Source of the DNA: RECO01 sp050485385
Lineage (GTDB): Bacteria > Pseudomonadota > Alphaproteobacteria > Geminicoccales > Geminicoccaceae
DNA: 59,350 bases
Assembly (NCBI GenBank): GCA_050485385.1
Contig: JBJHBG010000010.1
Span: 1-59,350, forward strand
Reading direction: 5' to 3'
Shown: piece after piece, positions 8,144-17,320 of the stretch
Numbering within the stretch: position 1 is the stretch's first letter
Layout of the letters: each line of letters begins with the position of its first letter
Made by a program: the position numbers and the translations under genes
The notes under the pieces: model-generated
The model's database searches: none
Told to the model about the DNA's origin: nothing
Seen by the model: only the letters and a program-made list of their open reading frames with translations

Positions 8144-9613
8144 TCACAGGACCACGACGGGTTCCGCCACGGCGTCGAGCGGCCAGATCGGACGCGTTGC
8201 CCGCGTGTAGGGCACCTTCGTCATGTCGCGCGGGATCGGGCCGCCGGCGTCGACGTAGAGCACCGCCTGCGCGATGGGCGCGAAGGCGGCGTGGAAGTGG
8301 TTGGTCGACTTGAGTGCCACGATCCGCTTCGCACCGAGGTCGACGCCGAAGCCGGTGAAGAGGTCCAGGCCCAGCGACTGCGTGCGCTTGGAGATGAGCA
8401 CCAGCTCGATGCCGTCCAGCCGCACCAGGGCGGCATCGCCCAGGGGCATGGTACCGCCGCCGAAGCTCTGGGTGGCGTCCGCCACCAGCTTCACGACCTC
8501 GACCGTGGCGTCGATCGGCTGACCCGAGGTCGGCGCCGTCTTGCCGCCGAGGCGAAGCGGCAGGCGCGCGCCCTCGCCGGCCGCGAAGCAGAAGCGGACG
8601 GCGATCGGGTCCCACAAGGGCGCGAAGGCGACGCCGTCGACGTTCCGTTCCAGGAGCCGGCGCAGGAGGTGCGTGGAGTCGCCGGGAGCGCCGCCGCCGG
8701 GGTTGTCGGTCGGATCGGTGATGACCACGGGCTTGCCGACCGGCGTGCCCAACGCCTCTTCGATGGCGGCGTCCGGCGTGAGGTAGTCCGGCGCGGTCTT
8801 GCCGCGCATGGCGACGAGCAACTTGGCCAGGTCCATGGCGAGCGCATCGCCCTTGGCCTTGGCGTCGTCGGTGACGACCAGGACGCGCGCGCCGACCTCG
8901 GGCACGTCGGCATAGGGAAAGCCGTGGCCGATGGAGATGGACAGCACGCCGTCCCGGCCCTCCAGGCGTTTCACCGCGTCGACGAAGCTGCGCATCGGCT
9001 CGCGCGTGGTCGGGAAGCTGGCGATGGTGCGGCAGTCGACGCAGGACATGACGGGCCGGATCTCGCCCTTGATGGCGCGGAGCGTGAGGTCGACCACCTC
9101 CTCCGCCCGCTCGACCGTGTCGGTGTGCGGAAACTCCTTGAAGGTGACGAGGAGGTTCGACGCCTCCAGCCGCTTCTTCGTCAGGTGGCTGTGCGGATCG
9201 TGCTCGACGCCGATCACCGCCGCCGGCCCCACGATCTCGCGGGCGCGGGCGATCAGGTCGCCCTCGCAGTCGTCGTAGCCGTCGGCGACCATCGCGCCGT
9301 GCAGGCCGAAGAGGATGCCGTCGACCGGCATCGCCGCCCTGAGCTGGGCCAGGATCTCGTCGCGAAAGCCCTCGTAGGCCGCCCGCGTGCAGGTGCCCGC
9401 CGGCTCGGCCCAAGCGCAGGTCCCCTCGATCAAGGTCCAGCCTTCGGCGGCGGCGCGCCTCCGCCCGACGACCAGGGGCGCCGTGCAGAGATTGGGGTCG
9501 GCCGGATGCTCGCCCGGTGCCGCGTAGAATGCCTCGTGGAAGTTGGCCGCGGCCGTGGGGATCGGCGAGAAGGTGTTGGTCTCTGTGGCGAGCGTCGCCG
9601 TGAACAGCCGCAT
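8144..9613 (-). CDS. M81 family metallopeptidase (MlrC-type)
   Basis: 489-residue protein of the MlrC family, zinc peptidases known from degradation of linear microcystin-type peptides. Seen here: N-terminal ATLATETNTFSP, the LFGLHGAMVADGYDDCEGD block, the metal-site region VEHDPHSH, and the C-terminal-domain signature DNPGGGAPGDSTHLLRR. No signal peptide, so it acts in the cytoplasm. The ATG at 9613 has a GGGAG site 6 bases upstream; the frame remains open upstream, but that sequence is unlike the family. It lies 68 bases upstream of the peptide-binding protein gene on the same strand, so it probably hydrolyses the imported substrate. Confidence 0.88.
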   Translation of the reverse strand: MRLFTATLATETNTFSPIPTAAANFHEAFYAAPGEHPADPNLCTAPLVVGRRRAAAEGWTLIEGTCAWAEPAGTCTRAAYEGFRDEILAQLRAAMPVDGILFGLHGAMVADGYDDCEGDLIARAREIVGPAAVIGVEHDPHSHLTKKRLEASNLLVTFKEFPHTDTVERAEEVVDLTLRAIKGEIRPVMSCVDCRTIASFPTTREPMRSFVDAVKRLEGRDGVLSISIGHGFPYADVPEVGARVLVVTDDAKAKGDALAMDLAKLLVAMRGKTAPDYLTPDAAIEEALGTPVGKPVVITDPTDNPGGGAPGDSTHLLRRLLERNVDGVAFAPLWDPIAVRFCFAAGEGARLPLRLGGKTAPTSGQPIDATVEVVKLVADATQSFGGGTMPLGDAALVRLDGIELVLISKRTQSLGLDLFTGFGVDLGAKRIVALKSTNHFHAAFAPIAQAVLYVDAGGPIPRDMTKVPYTRATRPIWPLDAVAEPVVVL

Positions 9614-9773
9614 CGGTGGCTCCCTGGAGCAGCGTGGAGAGAACGGTTGGTGCCCGCGCCCGTCAGCGCTGGCAAGCGCCGACGCGGCGGCATCGGCGTG
9701 CCCCCGGCCCTGGCGTCGCGGCTCGCCATGCCCATGTAGGAGTTGGGACCGACCGATGGAGGGACCCGAGTCC

Positions 9774-11222
9774 ATGGGGGCCGCATTCGCCTTCGACAAC
9801 ACCTATGCCCGCCTGCCCGACCGCTTCTTCGCCCGACTGGCACCGACTCCGGTCGCCGCCCCGGCGTTGGTGAAGCTGAACGTCGCGCTGGCGGACGAGC
9901 TGGGTCTCGACGTCGACCGGCTTCGCACCCCGGAAGGGTTGGCGGTGCTCGCCGGCAACGCCGTTCCCGAAGGCGCCGAGCCGCTGGCCATGGCCTATGC
10001 CGGCCACCAGTTCGGCACCTTCGTGCCGCAGCTCGGCGACGGCCGGGCGATCCTTCTGGGTGAACTCGTGACCCCGAGCGGCAGCCGCGTCGACGTCCAG
10101 TTGAAGGGCTCCGGGCGCACGCCGTTCTCTCGTATGGGCGACGGCCGGGCGGCGCTCGGCCCGGTGCTGCGCGAGTACGTCGTGAGCGAGGCGATGTACC
10201 GACTGGGCATTCCCACGACCCGGGCACTCGCGGCTGTGACCACGGGCGAGCCGGTGGTCCGCGAGGCCATCCTGCCGGGCGCCGTCCTGACCCGCATCGC
10301 CCGCAGTCACGTCCGCGTCGGCACCTTCGAGTGGTTCGCGGCGCGCGGCGACAGCGACGGGCTCCGAGCCCTTGCCGACTACGTGATCCGGCGCCACGAC
10401 CCGGACCTGGCCGAGGCCGCCAACCCCTACCGCGCGCTGCTCGATGCCGTCATCGGGCGCCAGGCCGATCTCGTCGCCCGCTGGGTGGGTGTCGGCTTCA
10501 TCCATGGCGTGATGAATACCGACAACACGTCGCTGGCCGGGGAGACCATCGACTACGGCCCCTGCGCCTTCGTCGACACTTACCACCCCGGCACGGTCTA
10601 CAGCTCGGTCGACGAGATGGGGCGCTACGCCTTCGCCAATCAGCCGCGCATCGCCGGCTGGAACCTCGCCCGCCTCGCCCAGGCGCTGCTGCCGCTCCTC
10701 GGCGACGACGAGGATACGGCGATGGCCGAAGGCCAGACCGCCATCGACGCATTCCCGGATCTGTTCCAGGCGGCGTGGCTTCGCACCTTCCGGGCCAAGG
10801 TCGGCCTCGAACGCGAGGAGGCGGACGACTTCGGCCTCATCCAGGAGCTGTTGACCCGCATGGCGGAGCAGGAGGCGGACTATACCAACACCTTCCGCGC
10901 CCTCGCCGACGGCGACGGCAGCGGTGCCGGCACCCAGTTTCGCGATCCGGGCGCGTTCGACGCGTGGCACGGCCGCTGGCGGCAGCGGCTCGGCCGCGAG
11001 ACGGGCGATCCCCGCACCGTCATGCGCCGCGCGAACCCGGCCGTGATCGCCCGCAACCATCGCGTCGAGCAGGCGCTCGCGGCCGCCGCCGAGGGCGACC
11101 TTGCGGTACTGGAGGCACTCCTCGCCGCCCTCGCCGACCCTTATGCCGATCCCGAAGACCCGGCCTACACGGCGCCTCCCCAGCCGCACGAGGTCGTCCG
11201 CGCCACCTTCTGCGGCACCTGA
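9774..11222 (+). CDS. selO: Protein adenylyltransferase SelO (YdiU family)
   Basis: 482-residue pseudokinase-fold enzyme that transfers AMP from ATP to Ser/Thr/Tyr of target proteins in redox stress. The protein begins FDNTYARLPDRFF a few residues in, as SelO does. It carries YAGHQFG, the nucleotide-site lysine in QLKGSGRTPFSR, the catalytic GVMNTDN block with DYGPCAF, and the C-terminal TFCGT tail, whose cysteine occupies the place of selenocysteine in animal SelO. I chose ATG 9774, which has GGAGGG 10 bases upstream and fits the family N-terminus; ATG 9756 (six more residues) is the alternative. It is divergent from the M81 gene and stands alone. Confidence 0.93.
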   Translation: MGAAFAFDNTYARLPDRFFARLAPTPVAAPALVKLNVALADELGLDVDRLRTPEGLAVLAGNAVPEGAEPLAMAYAGHQFGTFVPQLGDGRAILLGELVTPSGSRVDVQLKGSGRTPFSRMGDGRAALGPVLREYVVSEAMYRLGIPTTRALAAVTTGEPVVREAILPGAVLTRIARSHVRVGTFEWFAARGDSDGLRALADYVIRRHDPDLAEAANPYRALLDAVIGRQADLVARWVGVGFIHGVMNTDNTSLAGETIDYGPCAFVDTYHPGTVYSSVDEMGRYAFANQPRIAGWNLARLAQALLPLLGDDEDTAMAEGQTAIDAFPDLFQAAWLRTFRAKVGLEREEADDFGLIQELLTRMAEQEADYTNTFRALADGDGSGAGTQFRDPGAFDAWHGRWRQRLGRETGDPRTVMRRANPAVIARNHRVEQALAAAAEGDLAVLEALLAALADPYADPEDPAYTAPPQPHEVVRATFCGT

Positions 11223-11343
11223 AGGCTCCGCCGCACGCATCGCCGAGCGCGCAAGGCTTGACAACGCGCGCCGGCCCTCGAAGCTCGCGGGCAACCATAA
11301 TCAGGCCCGGCCCTGTCCGGCGCCCGTCGTCGGAGGATCGTCG

Positions 11344-12510
11344 ATGTCGCCCTCGAAGTTCGTGCTGGCCGCCGTCGTGGGGGCGGCTCTCACCTTGCCA
11401 GCAGCGGCGGAGCCCGTGAAGGTCGGGCTCCTCTTGACGCTTTCCGGCCCGCCCGCAGCTCTCGGCCAGCAGACCGAGCACGGCTTCCGCCTCGCCCTCG
11501 ACCAGTTGGGCGGCACCCTCGGCGACCGCGAGGTCGAGCTGATCGTGATGGACGACGAGTTGCAGCCCAACGTCGCCATCGACCGCGCCAACGCCCTGGT
11601 CGAGCGCGACCAGGTCGACTTCGTCGTCGGCACCATCTTCTCCAACGTGGTGCAGGCGGTGTTCCGCCCGGTGATCGAGAGCGGCACGTTCCTGTTGAGC
11701 CCCAATGCCGGCCCCTCCACCTTCGCCGGCAGCGCGTGTCACCCGGACTTCTTCTCCGTCGGCTTCCAGAACGACCAGTTCCACGAGGTCCTGGGCCGCT
11801 ACGCCCAGGACGAGGGCTTCGAGCGCGTCTTCCTCATGGCGCCGAACTATCAGGCCGGGCGTGACGCGCTGGAGGGCTTCAAGCGGCACTACCAGGGCAC
11901 CGTCGTCGACGAGGTCTACGTGCCGCTGACGCACCAGGACTTCTCCGCCGAGTTGGCGCGCATCGCCGATGCCGGTCCGGACGCGCTCTACACCTTCATG
12001 CCGGGCGGCCTCGGCGTGCGCGTGGTGCGCCAGTTCCGTCAGGCCGGGCTCGCCGAACGCGTGGTCTTTCTCTCCGCCTTCACCGTCGACGAGACCACCC
12101 TGCCGGCGCAGGCGGCCGATGCCGTCGGCTTCTTCGGCGGTGCGAGCTGGGCGCCGGACCTGGATACGGCCGGCAATGCCGCGTTCGTCGAGGCCTTCGA
12201 GGCAGCCTACGCCTACGTGCCGGGCGTCTACGCCATGCAGGGCTACGAGACGGCCATGCTGCTCGACAGCGCCATCCGCGCCGTCGGCGGCGACCTCGCC
12301 AATCGCGACGGCGTGCGGGCGGCGCTGAAGGCGGCCGAATTCGACAGCCTGCGCGGCAGCTTCGCCTTCAACCGCAACCACTACCCGATCCAGGACCTCT
12401 ATCTCGTCCAGGCGGTCGAGCGCGACGACGGTGCCTTCCACACCAGCGTGGTGCGCAAGGTGTTCGAGGCGCACGAGGACGCCTATGCCGCCGAGTGCGG
12501 GATGAACTGA
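11344..12510 (+). CDS. Branched-chain amino acid-type ABC transporter substrate-binding protein
   Basis: 388-residue periplasmic binding protein of the Leu/Ile/Val (Peripla_BP_6) family. A Sec signal peptide (MSPSKFVLAAVVGAALTLPA, cleavage near AAAEP) is followed by VKVGLLLTLSGPPAALGQQ, and the central VVGTIFSNV and LLSPNAGPS strings are typical of the fold. The start ATG is set by GGAGG 7 bases upstream; a longer frame upstream is not protein-like. It is first in a six- or seven-gene operon ending with eutBC, so the ligand may be ethanolamine or a related amine rather than an amino acid (inference). Confidence 0.93.
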   Translation: MSPSKFVLAAVVGAALTLPAAAEPVKVGLLLTLSGPPAALGQQTEHGFRLALDQLGGTLGDREVELIVMDDELQPNVAIDRANALVERDQVDFVVGTIFSNVVQAVFRPVIESGTFLLSPNAGPSTFAGSACHPDFFSVGFQNDQFHEVLGRYAQDEGFERVFLMAPNYQAGRDALEGFKRHYQGTVVDEVYVPLTHQDFSAELARIADAGPDALYTFMPGGLGVRVVRQFRQAGLAERVVFLSAFTVDETTLPAQAADAVGFFGGASWAPDLDTAGNAAFVEAFEAAYAYVPGVYAMQGYETAMLLDSAIRAVGGDLANRDGVRAALKAAEFDSLRGSFAFNRNHYPIQDLYLVQAVERDDGAFHTSVVRKVFEAHEDAYAAECGMN

Positions 12511-12524
12511 GGGCGCCCACGCCC
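12511..12524 (+). other. Short GC stem-loop after the Liv-type binding-protein gene
   Basis: GGGCG-CCCA-CGCCC, a 5-bp stem with a 4-base loop, immediately after the stop codon of the binding-protein gene and before the TTG start of the LivH-type permease gene. Weak alone, but it matches the position of stronger hairpins at 6423, 45195 and 52102. Confidence 0.25.
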
Positions 12525-12537
12525 GGCGGAGCGGCCG

Positions 12538-13461
12538 TTGTCCACCACCCTTCTGCTCGTTCAGGTGCTCAACGGCCTCCAGCTCGGGATCGTGCTGTTC
12601 CTGATCGCCGCCGGGCTCACCCTGGTCTTCGGCGTCATGGGCTTCATCAACTTGGCCCATGGCGTGCAGTACATGGTCGGCGCCTACCTCACCTTCCACT
12701 TCTACGGGCTGACGGGCCATTTCCTGTTGGCCCTCACCCTGGCGCTGGCGACGGCGCTGCTTCTCGGGCTCCTGCTCGAATGGCTGGTCTTCCGCCGGCT
12801 CTACGACCGCGACCATCTCGATCAGGTGCTCGCCACCTTCGGCATCATCCTGTTCCTCAACGAGGCGGTGAAGGTCGTCTGGGGACCGGTGCCGTTGAGC
12901 GTGCCGACGCCGGAAGCCTTGTCCGGCTCGTTCCTGCTGGTCCCCGGCCTGCTCTACCCGTCCTACCGCCTCGCCGTGATCGCATCGGGGCTCGCCGTGG
13001 CGCTCGTCCTCTACCTGGTGGTGATGAAGACCCGGGTCGGCATGCTGATCCGCGCCGGCGCCACCCACCCCGACGTGGTGGCGGCCCTCGGCGTCGACGT
13101 CAGGCGCCTGTTCATGCTCGTCTTCGGCTTCGGCGCCATGTTGGCGGGCTTCGCCGGCGGGCTCGCGGCACCCCTGTTCGCGCTCGAGCCGGGCATGGGT
13201 GACAACCTCTTGATCGTCGCCTTCGTCGTCATCGTGATCGGCGGTATCGGCTCCATCAAGGGGGCGTTCGTTGCGGCCCTGCTGGTGGGCCTGGTCGACA
13301 CTCTCGGCCGCACCCTTGCGGTGGACACGCTCCGCCTCGTGCTCGACCCCTCCGCCGCCAACCAGATCGGCCCGGCACTCGCCTCCATGCTGATCTACGT
13401 GCTGATGGCGGCGATCCTCTGGGTCCGCCCGCAGGGGCTCTTCCGGGCGCGATCCGCATGA
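12538..13461 (+). CDS. Branched-chain amino acid-type ABC transporter permease (LivH type)
   Basis: 307-residue inner-membrane permease, about eight helices, with the LivH signature VFGVMGFINLAHGVQYMVGA near residue 30 and GGIGSIKGAFVAALLVG near 240. It starts at a rare TTG (12538) with GGCGGAG a few bases upstream; no better in-frame start exists before the first helix. It is coupled to the LivM-type gene by an ATGA overlap. Confidence 0.92.
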   Translation: MSTTLLLVQVLNGLQLGIVLFLIAAGLTLVFGVMGFINLAHGVQYMVGAYLTFHFYGLTGHFLLALTLALATALLLGLLLEWLVFRRLYDRDHLDQVLATFGIILFLNEAVKVVWGPVPLSVPTPEALSGSFLLVPGLLYPSYRLAVIASGLAVALVLYLVVMKTRVGMLIRAGATHPDVVAALGVDVRRLFMLVFGFGAMLAGFAGGLAAPLFALEPGMGDNLLIVAFVVIVIGGIGSIKGAFVAALLVGLVDTLGRTLAVDTLRLVLDPSAANQIGPALASMLIYVLMAAILWVRPQGLFRARSA

Positions 13462-14453
13462 GCCACGCCTTGCCGACGGCCACACTCGCCGCCGCGCCCA
13501 CGCCGCGGCTGCGCGCTTGCCTGCCGGCGCTCGTCGTGCTGGTCGCCCTGGCCCTGGTGCCCGTGTTCGCCGCCTACGGTGCCGAGCGCTACGTCCTGGG
13601 CCTCGTCAACCGGCTGATGATCCTGGCGATCGCCGCCCTCTCGCTGCACCTGCTCCTGGGCTATGGCGGCCTCGTCAGCTTCGGCCATGCCGCCTTTCTC
13701 GGCCTCGGCGCCTATGTCACCGGCATCCTCATGACCGAGGGCGTGCTCCAGGCCGAACTCGTCCTGCTCGCCGTGATCGGCCTCTCGGCCCTGTTCGCGC
13801 TCGCCACCGGTGCGGTCTCGCTGCGCACGTCGGGCGTCTACTTCATCATGATCACGCTGGCCTTCGGCCAGATGCTGTACTTCGCCGCCTCGTCGCTCTC
13901 GGCCTATGGCGGCGACGACGGGCTGACGCTCTGGGTGCGCGCCGACCTCTTCGGCAGCGACCTCCTGAAGACCCGCCACGGCCTGTTCTACGCGACGCTC
14001 GGCGTCCTGTGCCTCACCTTCCTCCTCGTCAACCTCGTCGTCGACAGCCGCTTCGGCCGGGTGCTGCGGGCCGCCAAGGAGAACCCGGTCCGCGTCGCCG
14101 CCATGGGCTTCGACGTCTTCCGCTTCCGCCTCGCGGCCTACGTGCTCGCCGGCACCATCTGCGGGGTCGCCGGGATGCTCTATGCCCTCCAGGCCGAGTT
14201 CGTCAGCCCGGCCATCATGAGCTGGCAGCGCTCGGGCGAGCTGATCGTCATGGTCGTCCTCGGCGGCATGGCGAGCCGCAACGGAGCGCTCCTCGGTGCG
14301 GTCGCCTTCGTGCTCTTGGAGGTTTGGCTGGCCGACCTCACCGTGCACTGGAAGCTGATCTTCGGACCCTTGCTGGTGCTCGTCGTGCTCTACGCCAAAG
14401 GCGGGCTGGCCTCGCTGCTCCGCCCGCTGACCGGCGAGGCCCGCCATGGCTGA
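13458..14453 (+). CDS. Branched-chain amino acid-type ABC transporter permease (LivM type)
   Basis: 331-residue inner-membrane permease partner of the LivH-type protein. It has about ten hydrophobic segments, with the LivM markers LLGYGGLVSFGHAAFLGLGAY (near 65-85) and VAAMGFDVFRFRLAAYVLAG (near 210-230), the cytoplasmic ATPase-contact region. Starts inside the preceding stop (ATGA) and overlaps the LivG-type gene by 8 bases. Confidence 0.93.
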   Translation: MSHALPTATLAAAPTPRLRACLPALVVLVALALVPVFAAYGAERYVLGLVNRLMILAIAALSLHLLLGYGGLVSFGHAAFLGLGAYVTGILMTEGVLQAELVLLAVIGLSALFALATGAVSLRTSGVYFIMITLAFGQMLYFAASSLSAYGGDDGLTLWVRADLFGSDLLKTRHGLFYATLGVLCLTFLLVNLVVDSRFGRVLRAAKENPVRVAAMGFDVFRFRLAAYVLAGTICGVAGMLYALQAEFVSPAIMSWQRSGELIVMVVLGGMASRNGALLGAVAFVLLEVWLADLTVHWKLIFGPLLVLVVLYAKGGLASLLRPLTGEARHG

Positions 14454-15198
14454 GCCCGTCCTCGAGGTGCGCGGGCTGGACAAGCGCTTCGGCGCCCTGG
14501 TCGTCAGCGAGGCCGTCGACCTCGACCTGCGGCCCGGCGAGTGCCACGCGCTGATCGGCCCCAACGGCGCCGGCAAGACCACCGTGGTACATCAAATCTC
14601 GGGGCTCGTGGCACCCGACGCCGGCAGCGTGGTCTTCGCCGGCCGCGACGTCACGCGCCTGCCGCCCCATGCCCGCGCCGCCCTCGGCCTCGCCCGCACC
14701 TTTCAGATCACGGCCATCGTCCCCAGCTTCGACGCGCTGGAGAACGTGGCCCTCGCCGTGCAGCGCCGGAGCGGCACCAGCTTTCGCTTCTGGGGCCGCG
14801 CGGCGGCCGAGGCAGCGCTGAACGGTCCGGCGATGGCGGCCCTCGCCGCCGTCGGTCTCGAGGGCCGCGCGCGCACACCCGCCGGCCGCCTCGCCCATGG
14901 CGAAAAGCGGGCGTTGGAACTCGCCATCGCTCTTGCCATGGAGCCCAAGACCCTCCTGCTCGACGAACCGATGGCCGGCGTCGGCCACGAGGAGGGCCGC
15001 CAGCTGTTGGCCGTGCTGGCGGACCTCAAGCGGCGCGTGCCGCTGCTGCTGGTCGAGCACGACATGGATGCGGTCTTCAGCCTCGCCGACCGCATCTCGG
15101 TGCTCGTCTACGGCCGCATCGTCGCCAGCGGCACGCCGGCCGAGGTGCGTGCCGATCCCGAGGTTCGCCGTGCCTATCTGGGCGAGGACGCTGCCTGA
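14446..15198 (+). CDS. Branched-chain amino acid-type ABC transporter ATP-binding protein (LivG type)
   Basis: 250-residue ATPase. Walker A is GPNGAGKTT (near residue 40), the LivG-like LARTFQI Q-loop is present, and Walker B is LLLDEPMAGVG. The signature is degenerate: LAHGEKRALELAIAL replaces LSGGQ-like residues, as is usual in LivG-type proteins. The C-terminus ends with YLGE as LivG proteins do. It is the cytoplasmic motor together with the LivF-type protein encoded next. Confidence 0.92.
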   Translation: MAEPVLEVRGLDKRFGALVVSEAVDLDLRPGECHALIGPNGAGKTTVVHQISGLVAPDAGSVVFAGRDVTRLPPHARAALGLARTFQITAIVPSFDALENVALAVQRRSGTSFRFWGRAAAEAALNGPAMAALAAVGLEGRARTPAGRLAHGEKRALELAIALAMEPKTLLLDEPMAGVGHEEGRQLLAVLADLKRRVPLLLVEHDMDAVFSLADRISVLVYGRIVASGTPAEVRADPEVRRAYLGEDAA

Positions 15199-15896
15199 TG
15201 TTGCAGGTGTGCGGCCTCGAAGCCGGCTACGGTGCCGCGCAGGTCCTGTTCGGCGTGGACCTGGAGGTTGGCGACGGCGAGGTGGTGAGCCTCATGGGGC
15301 GCAACGGCATGGGCAAGACGACGACCGTCCGCGCCGTCATGGGGCTGCTGCCGCCCCGTGCCGGCCGCGTCCGGGTCGGCGGCCGCGACCTCACAGGGGC
15401 GGCTCCGTTCCGCATCGCCCAGGCGGGGCTCGGCCTGGTTCCCGAGGGCCGGCAGGTATTCCCCACCCTCACGGTGGAGGAGAACCTGGTCGCCACCGCC
15501 GCCAACCGCGACGGTGCCGGCCGCTGGACCCGCAGGGCGGTCTACGCACTCTTCCCACGCCTCGCCGAGCGCAAGCGCCATTTGGGCCGGCACCTCTCGG
15601 GCGGCGAGCAGCAGATGCTCGCCATCGGCCGCGCCTTGATGACCAACCCGCGCCTGTTGGTGCTCGACGAGGCGACGGAAGGCCTCGCCCCCCTGGTTCG
15701 CGAGGAGATCTGGCGCTGCCTGCGCGACCTCAAGGCCCAGGGCCTCGCCATCCTGGTGATCGACAAGCACCTGGAGGCGCTCTTGGATCTCGCCGACCGC
15801 CACGTCGTCGTCGAGAAAGGCCGCGTGGTCTGGAGCGGCACGAGCCTTGCTTTGCGCGGTGACGCGAGCATCGTGGAGCGGCACCTCCACCTCTGA
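15198..15896 (+). CDS. Branched-chain amino acid-type ABC transporter ATP-binding protein (LivF type)
   Basis: 232-residue ATPase with Walker A GRNGMGKTTT, the LivF marker VPEGRQVFPTLTVEENL, signature LSGGEQQMLAIGRAL and Walker B LLVLDEATEGLAP. Start ATG 15198 overlaps the LivG-type stop by one base (TGATG). EutB starts 17 bases after its stop, so the transporter and ethanolamine ammonia-lyase genes form one transcription unit. Confidence 0.93.
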   Translation: MLQVCGLEAGYGAAQVLFGVDLEVGDGEVVSLMGRNGMGKTTTVRAVMGLLPPRAGRVRVGGRDLTGAAPFRIAQAGLGLVPEGRQVFPTLTVEENLVATAANRDGAGRWTRRAVYALFPRLAERKRHLGRHLSGGEQQMLAIGRALMTNPRLLVLDEATEGLAPLVREEIWRCLRDLKAQGLAILVIDKHLEALLDLADRHVVVEKGRVVWSGTSLALRGDASIVERHLHL

Positions 15897-15913
15897 CGCC
15901 GGGGACCGAGCGC

Positions 15914-17320
15914 ATGGTCTACGCCACCACCCTCGACCGCCAGCGCTTCACCTTCGACGGTCTGAAGGACCTCATGGCCAAGGCCAGCCCGCGCCGCTCC
16001 GGCGACGAGTTGGCCGGCATCGCCGCGTCGAGCGCGGTCGAGCGCATCGCCGCCCAACTCGCGCTCGCCGACCTGCCGCTGAAGGCGTTCCTCGACCAAG
16101 AGCTGATCGCCGCCGAAGCGGACGAGGTCTCGGCGCTGATCCGAGCGCAGCACGACGCCGCGGCCTTCGCTGCCGTCGCCGCCCTCACCGTCGGCGAGTT
16201 CCGCGAGTGGCTGCTGTCGCCGGCTGCCACGACGGAGGTGCTGACGGCGCTCCGCTTCGGCCTCACGCCGGAAATGGCGGCGGCGGTGTCCAAGCTCATG
16301 CGGCTGCAGGACCTGATCGCCGTGGCCGCGAAGTGCCGCGTCGTTACCCGCTTCCGCTCGACCATCGGCCTCGAGGGCCGCATGGCCACGCGCAACCAGC
16401 CGAACCACCCGACCGACGACGGCTTCGGCATCGCGCTCTCGGTGGTCGACGGCCTGCTGCTCGCCTCGGGCGACGCCGTCATCGGGGTCAACCCCGTTAC
16501 CGACACGGTCGAAGACTACGTCCGCATCTGCCGCCTGCTCGACGACCTCCGCACCCGCCTCGCCATCCCCACCCAGACCTGTTGCCTCGGCCACGTCACC
16601 ACGGCGCTCCGCGCCATCGAGCGGGGGGCGCCAGTCGACTTGGTCTTTCAGTCCATCGCCGGCTCGGCGAAGGCCAATGCCGGCTTCGGCATCGATCTCG
16701 CGCTGCTGCGGGAAGCGCAGGACGCGGCGAAAAGCCTCCGGCGCGGCACGGTCGGCCAGGACTGCATGTACTTCGAGACCGGCCAGGGCGCCGCACTCTC
16801 CGCCGAAGGCCATCACGGCGTCGACCAGCAGACCATGGAAGCGCGGGCCTACGCCGTCGCCCGCGCCTTCGACTGCCTGTTGATCAACACGGTGGTCGGC
16901 TTCATCGGCCCCGAATATCTCTACGACGGCAAGCAGATCACCCGCGCCGGCCTCGAGGACCATTTCTGCGGTAAGCTGCTCGGCGTGCCGATGGGGGTCG
17001 ACGTCTGCTACACCAACCACGCCGAGGCCGACCAGGACGACATGGACCAACTACTGACCCTGCTGGTCGCCGCCGGCGTCAACTTCGTCATCACGGTTCC
17101 CGGCGCCGACGACATCATGCTCAACTACCAAAGCCTGTCGCACCACGACGCGCTCTACGCGCGCGAAACGCTGAAGGTGCGGCCCGCGCCCGAGTTCGAG
17201 GCGTGGCTGGCCCAGGTGGGCCTGACCGGCGCGGACGGCCGGTTGAAGAGCGACGCGCCCGCGAACCTGCTGCCGCCCGACCTGCTGGCGCTCGCCGACG
17301 AGACCCGCCATGGCCGCTGA
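15914..17320 (+). CDS. eutB: Ethanolamine ammonia-lyase large (alpha) subunit
   Basis: 468 residues, slightly longer than typical EutB. The catalytic subunit of adenosylcobalamin-dependent ethanolamine ammonia-lyase (ethanolamine to acetaldehyde and ammonia). The TIM-barrel markers are clear: IGLEGRMATRNQPNHPTDD, GVNPVTDTVEDY, SIAGSAKANAGFGID, YFETGQGAALSAEGHHGVDQ and VITVPGADDIMLNYQSLSHHD. No shell-protein, EutA reactivase or EutE genes lie nearby, so this is a microcompartment-free arrangement. A free acetaldehyde product would need an aldehyde dehydrogenase such as the one at the left end of the window. It overlaps eutC by 11 bases. Confidence 0.97.
   Translation: MVYATTLDRQRFTFDGLKDLMAKASPRRSGDELAGIAASSAVERIAAQLALADLPLKAFLDQELIAAEADEVSALIRAQHDAAAFAAVAALTVGEFREWLLSPAATTEVLTALRFGLTPEMAAAVSKLMRLQDLIAVAAKCRVVTRFRSTIGLEGRMATRNQPNHPTDDGFGIALSVVDGLLLASGDAVIGVNPVTDTVEDYVRICRLLDDLRTRLAIPTQTCCLGHVTTALRAIERGAPVDLVFQSIAGSAKANAGFGIDLALLREAQDAAKSLRRGTVGQDCMYFETGQGAALSAEGHHGVDQQTMEARAYAVARAFDCLLINTVVGFIGPEYLYDGKQITRAGLEDHFCGKLLGVPMGVDVCYTNHAEADQDDMDQLLTLLVAAGVNFVITVPGADDIMLNYQSLSHHDALYARETLKVRPAPEFEAWLAQVGLTGADGRLKSDAPANLLPPDLLALADETRHGR

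Noticed and set aside
11258..11301. TTGACA (11258-11263) and CATAAT (11296-11301) as a promoter for the Liv-eut operon
   Set aside because: Both boxes are good alone, but the spacing is 32 bases, far too long for one promoter; neither has a proper partner.
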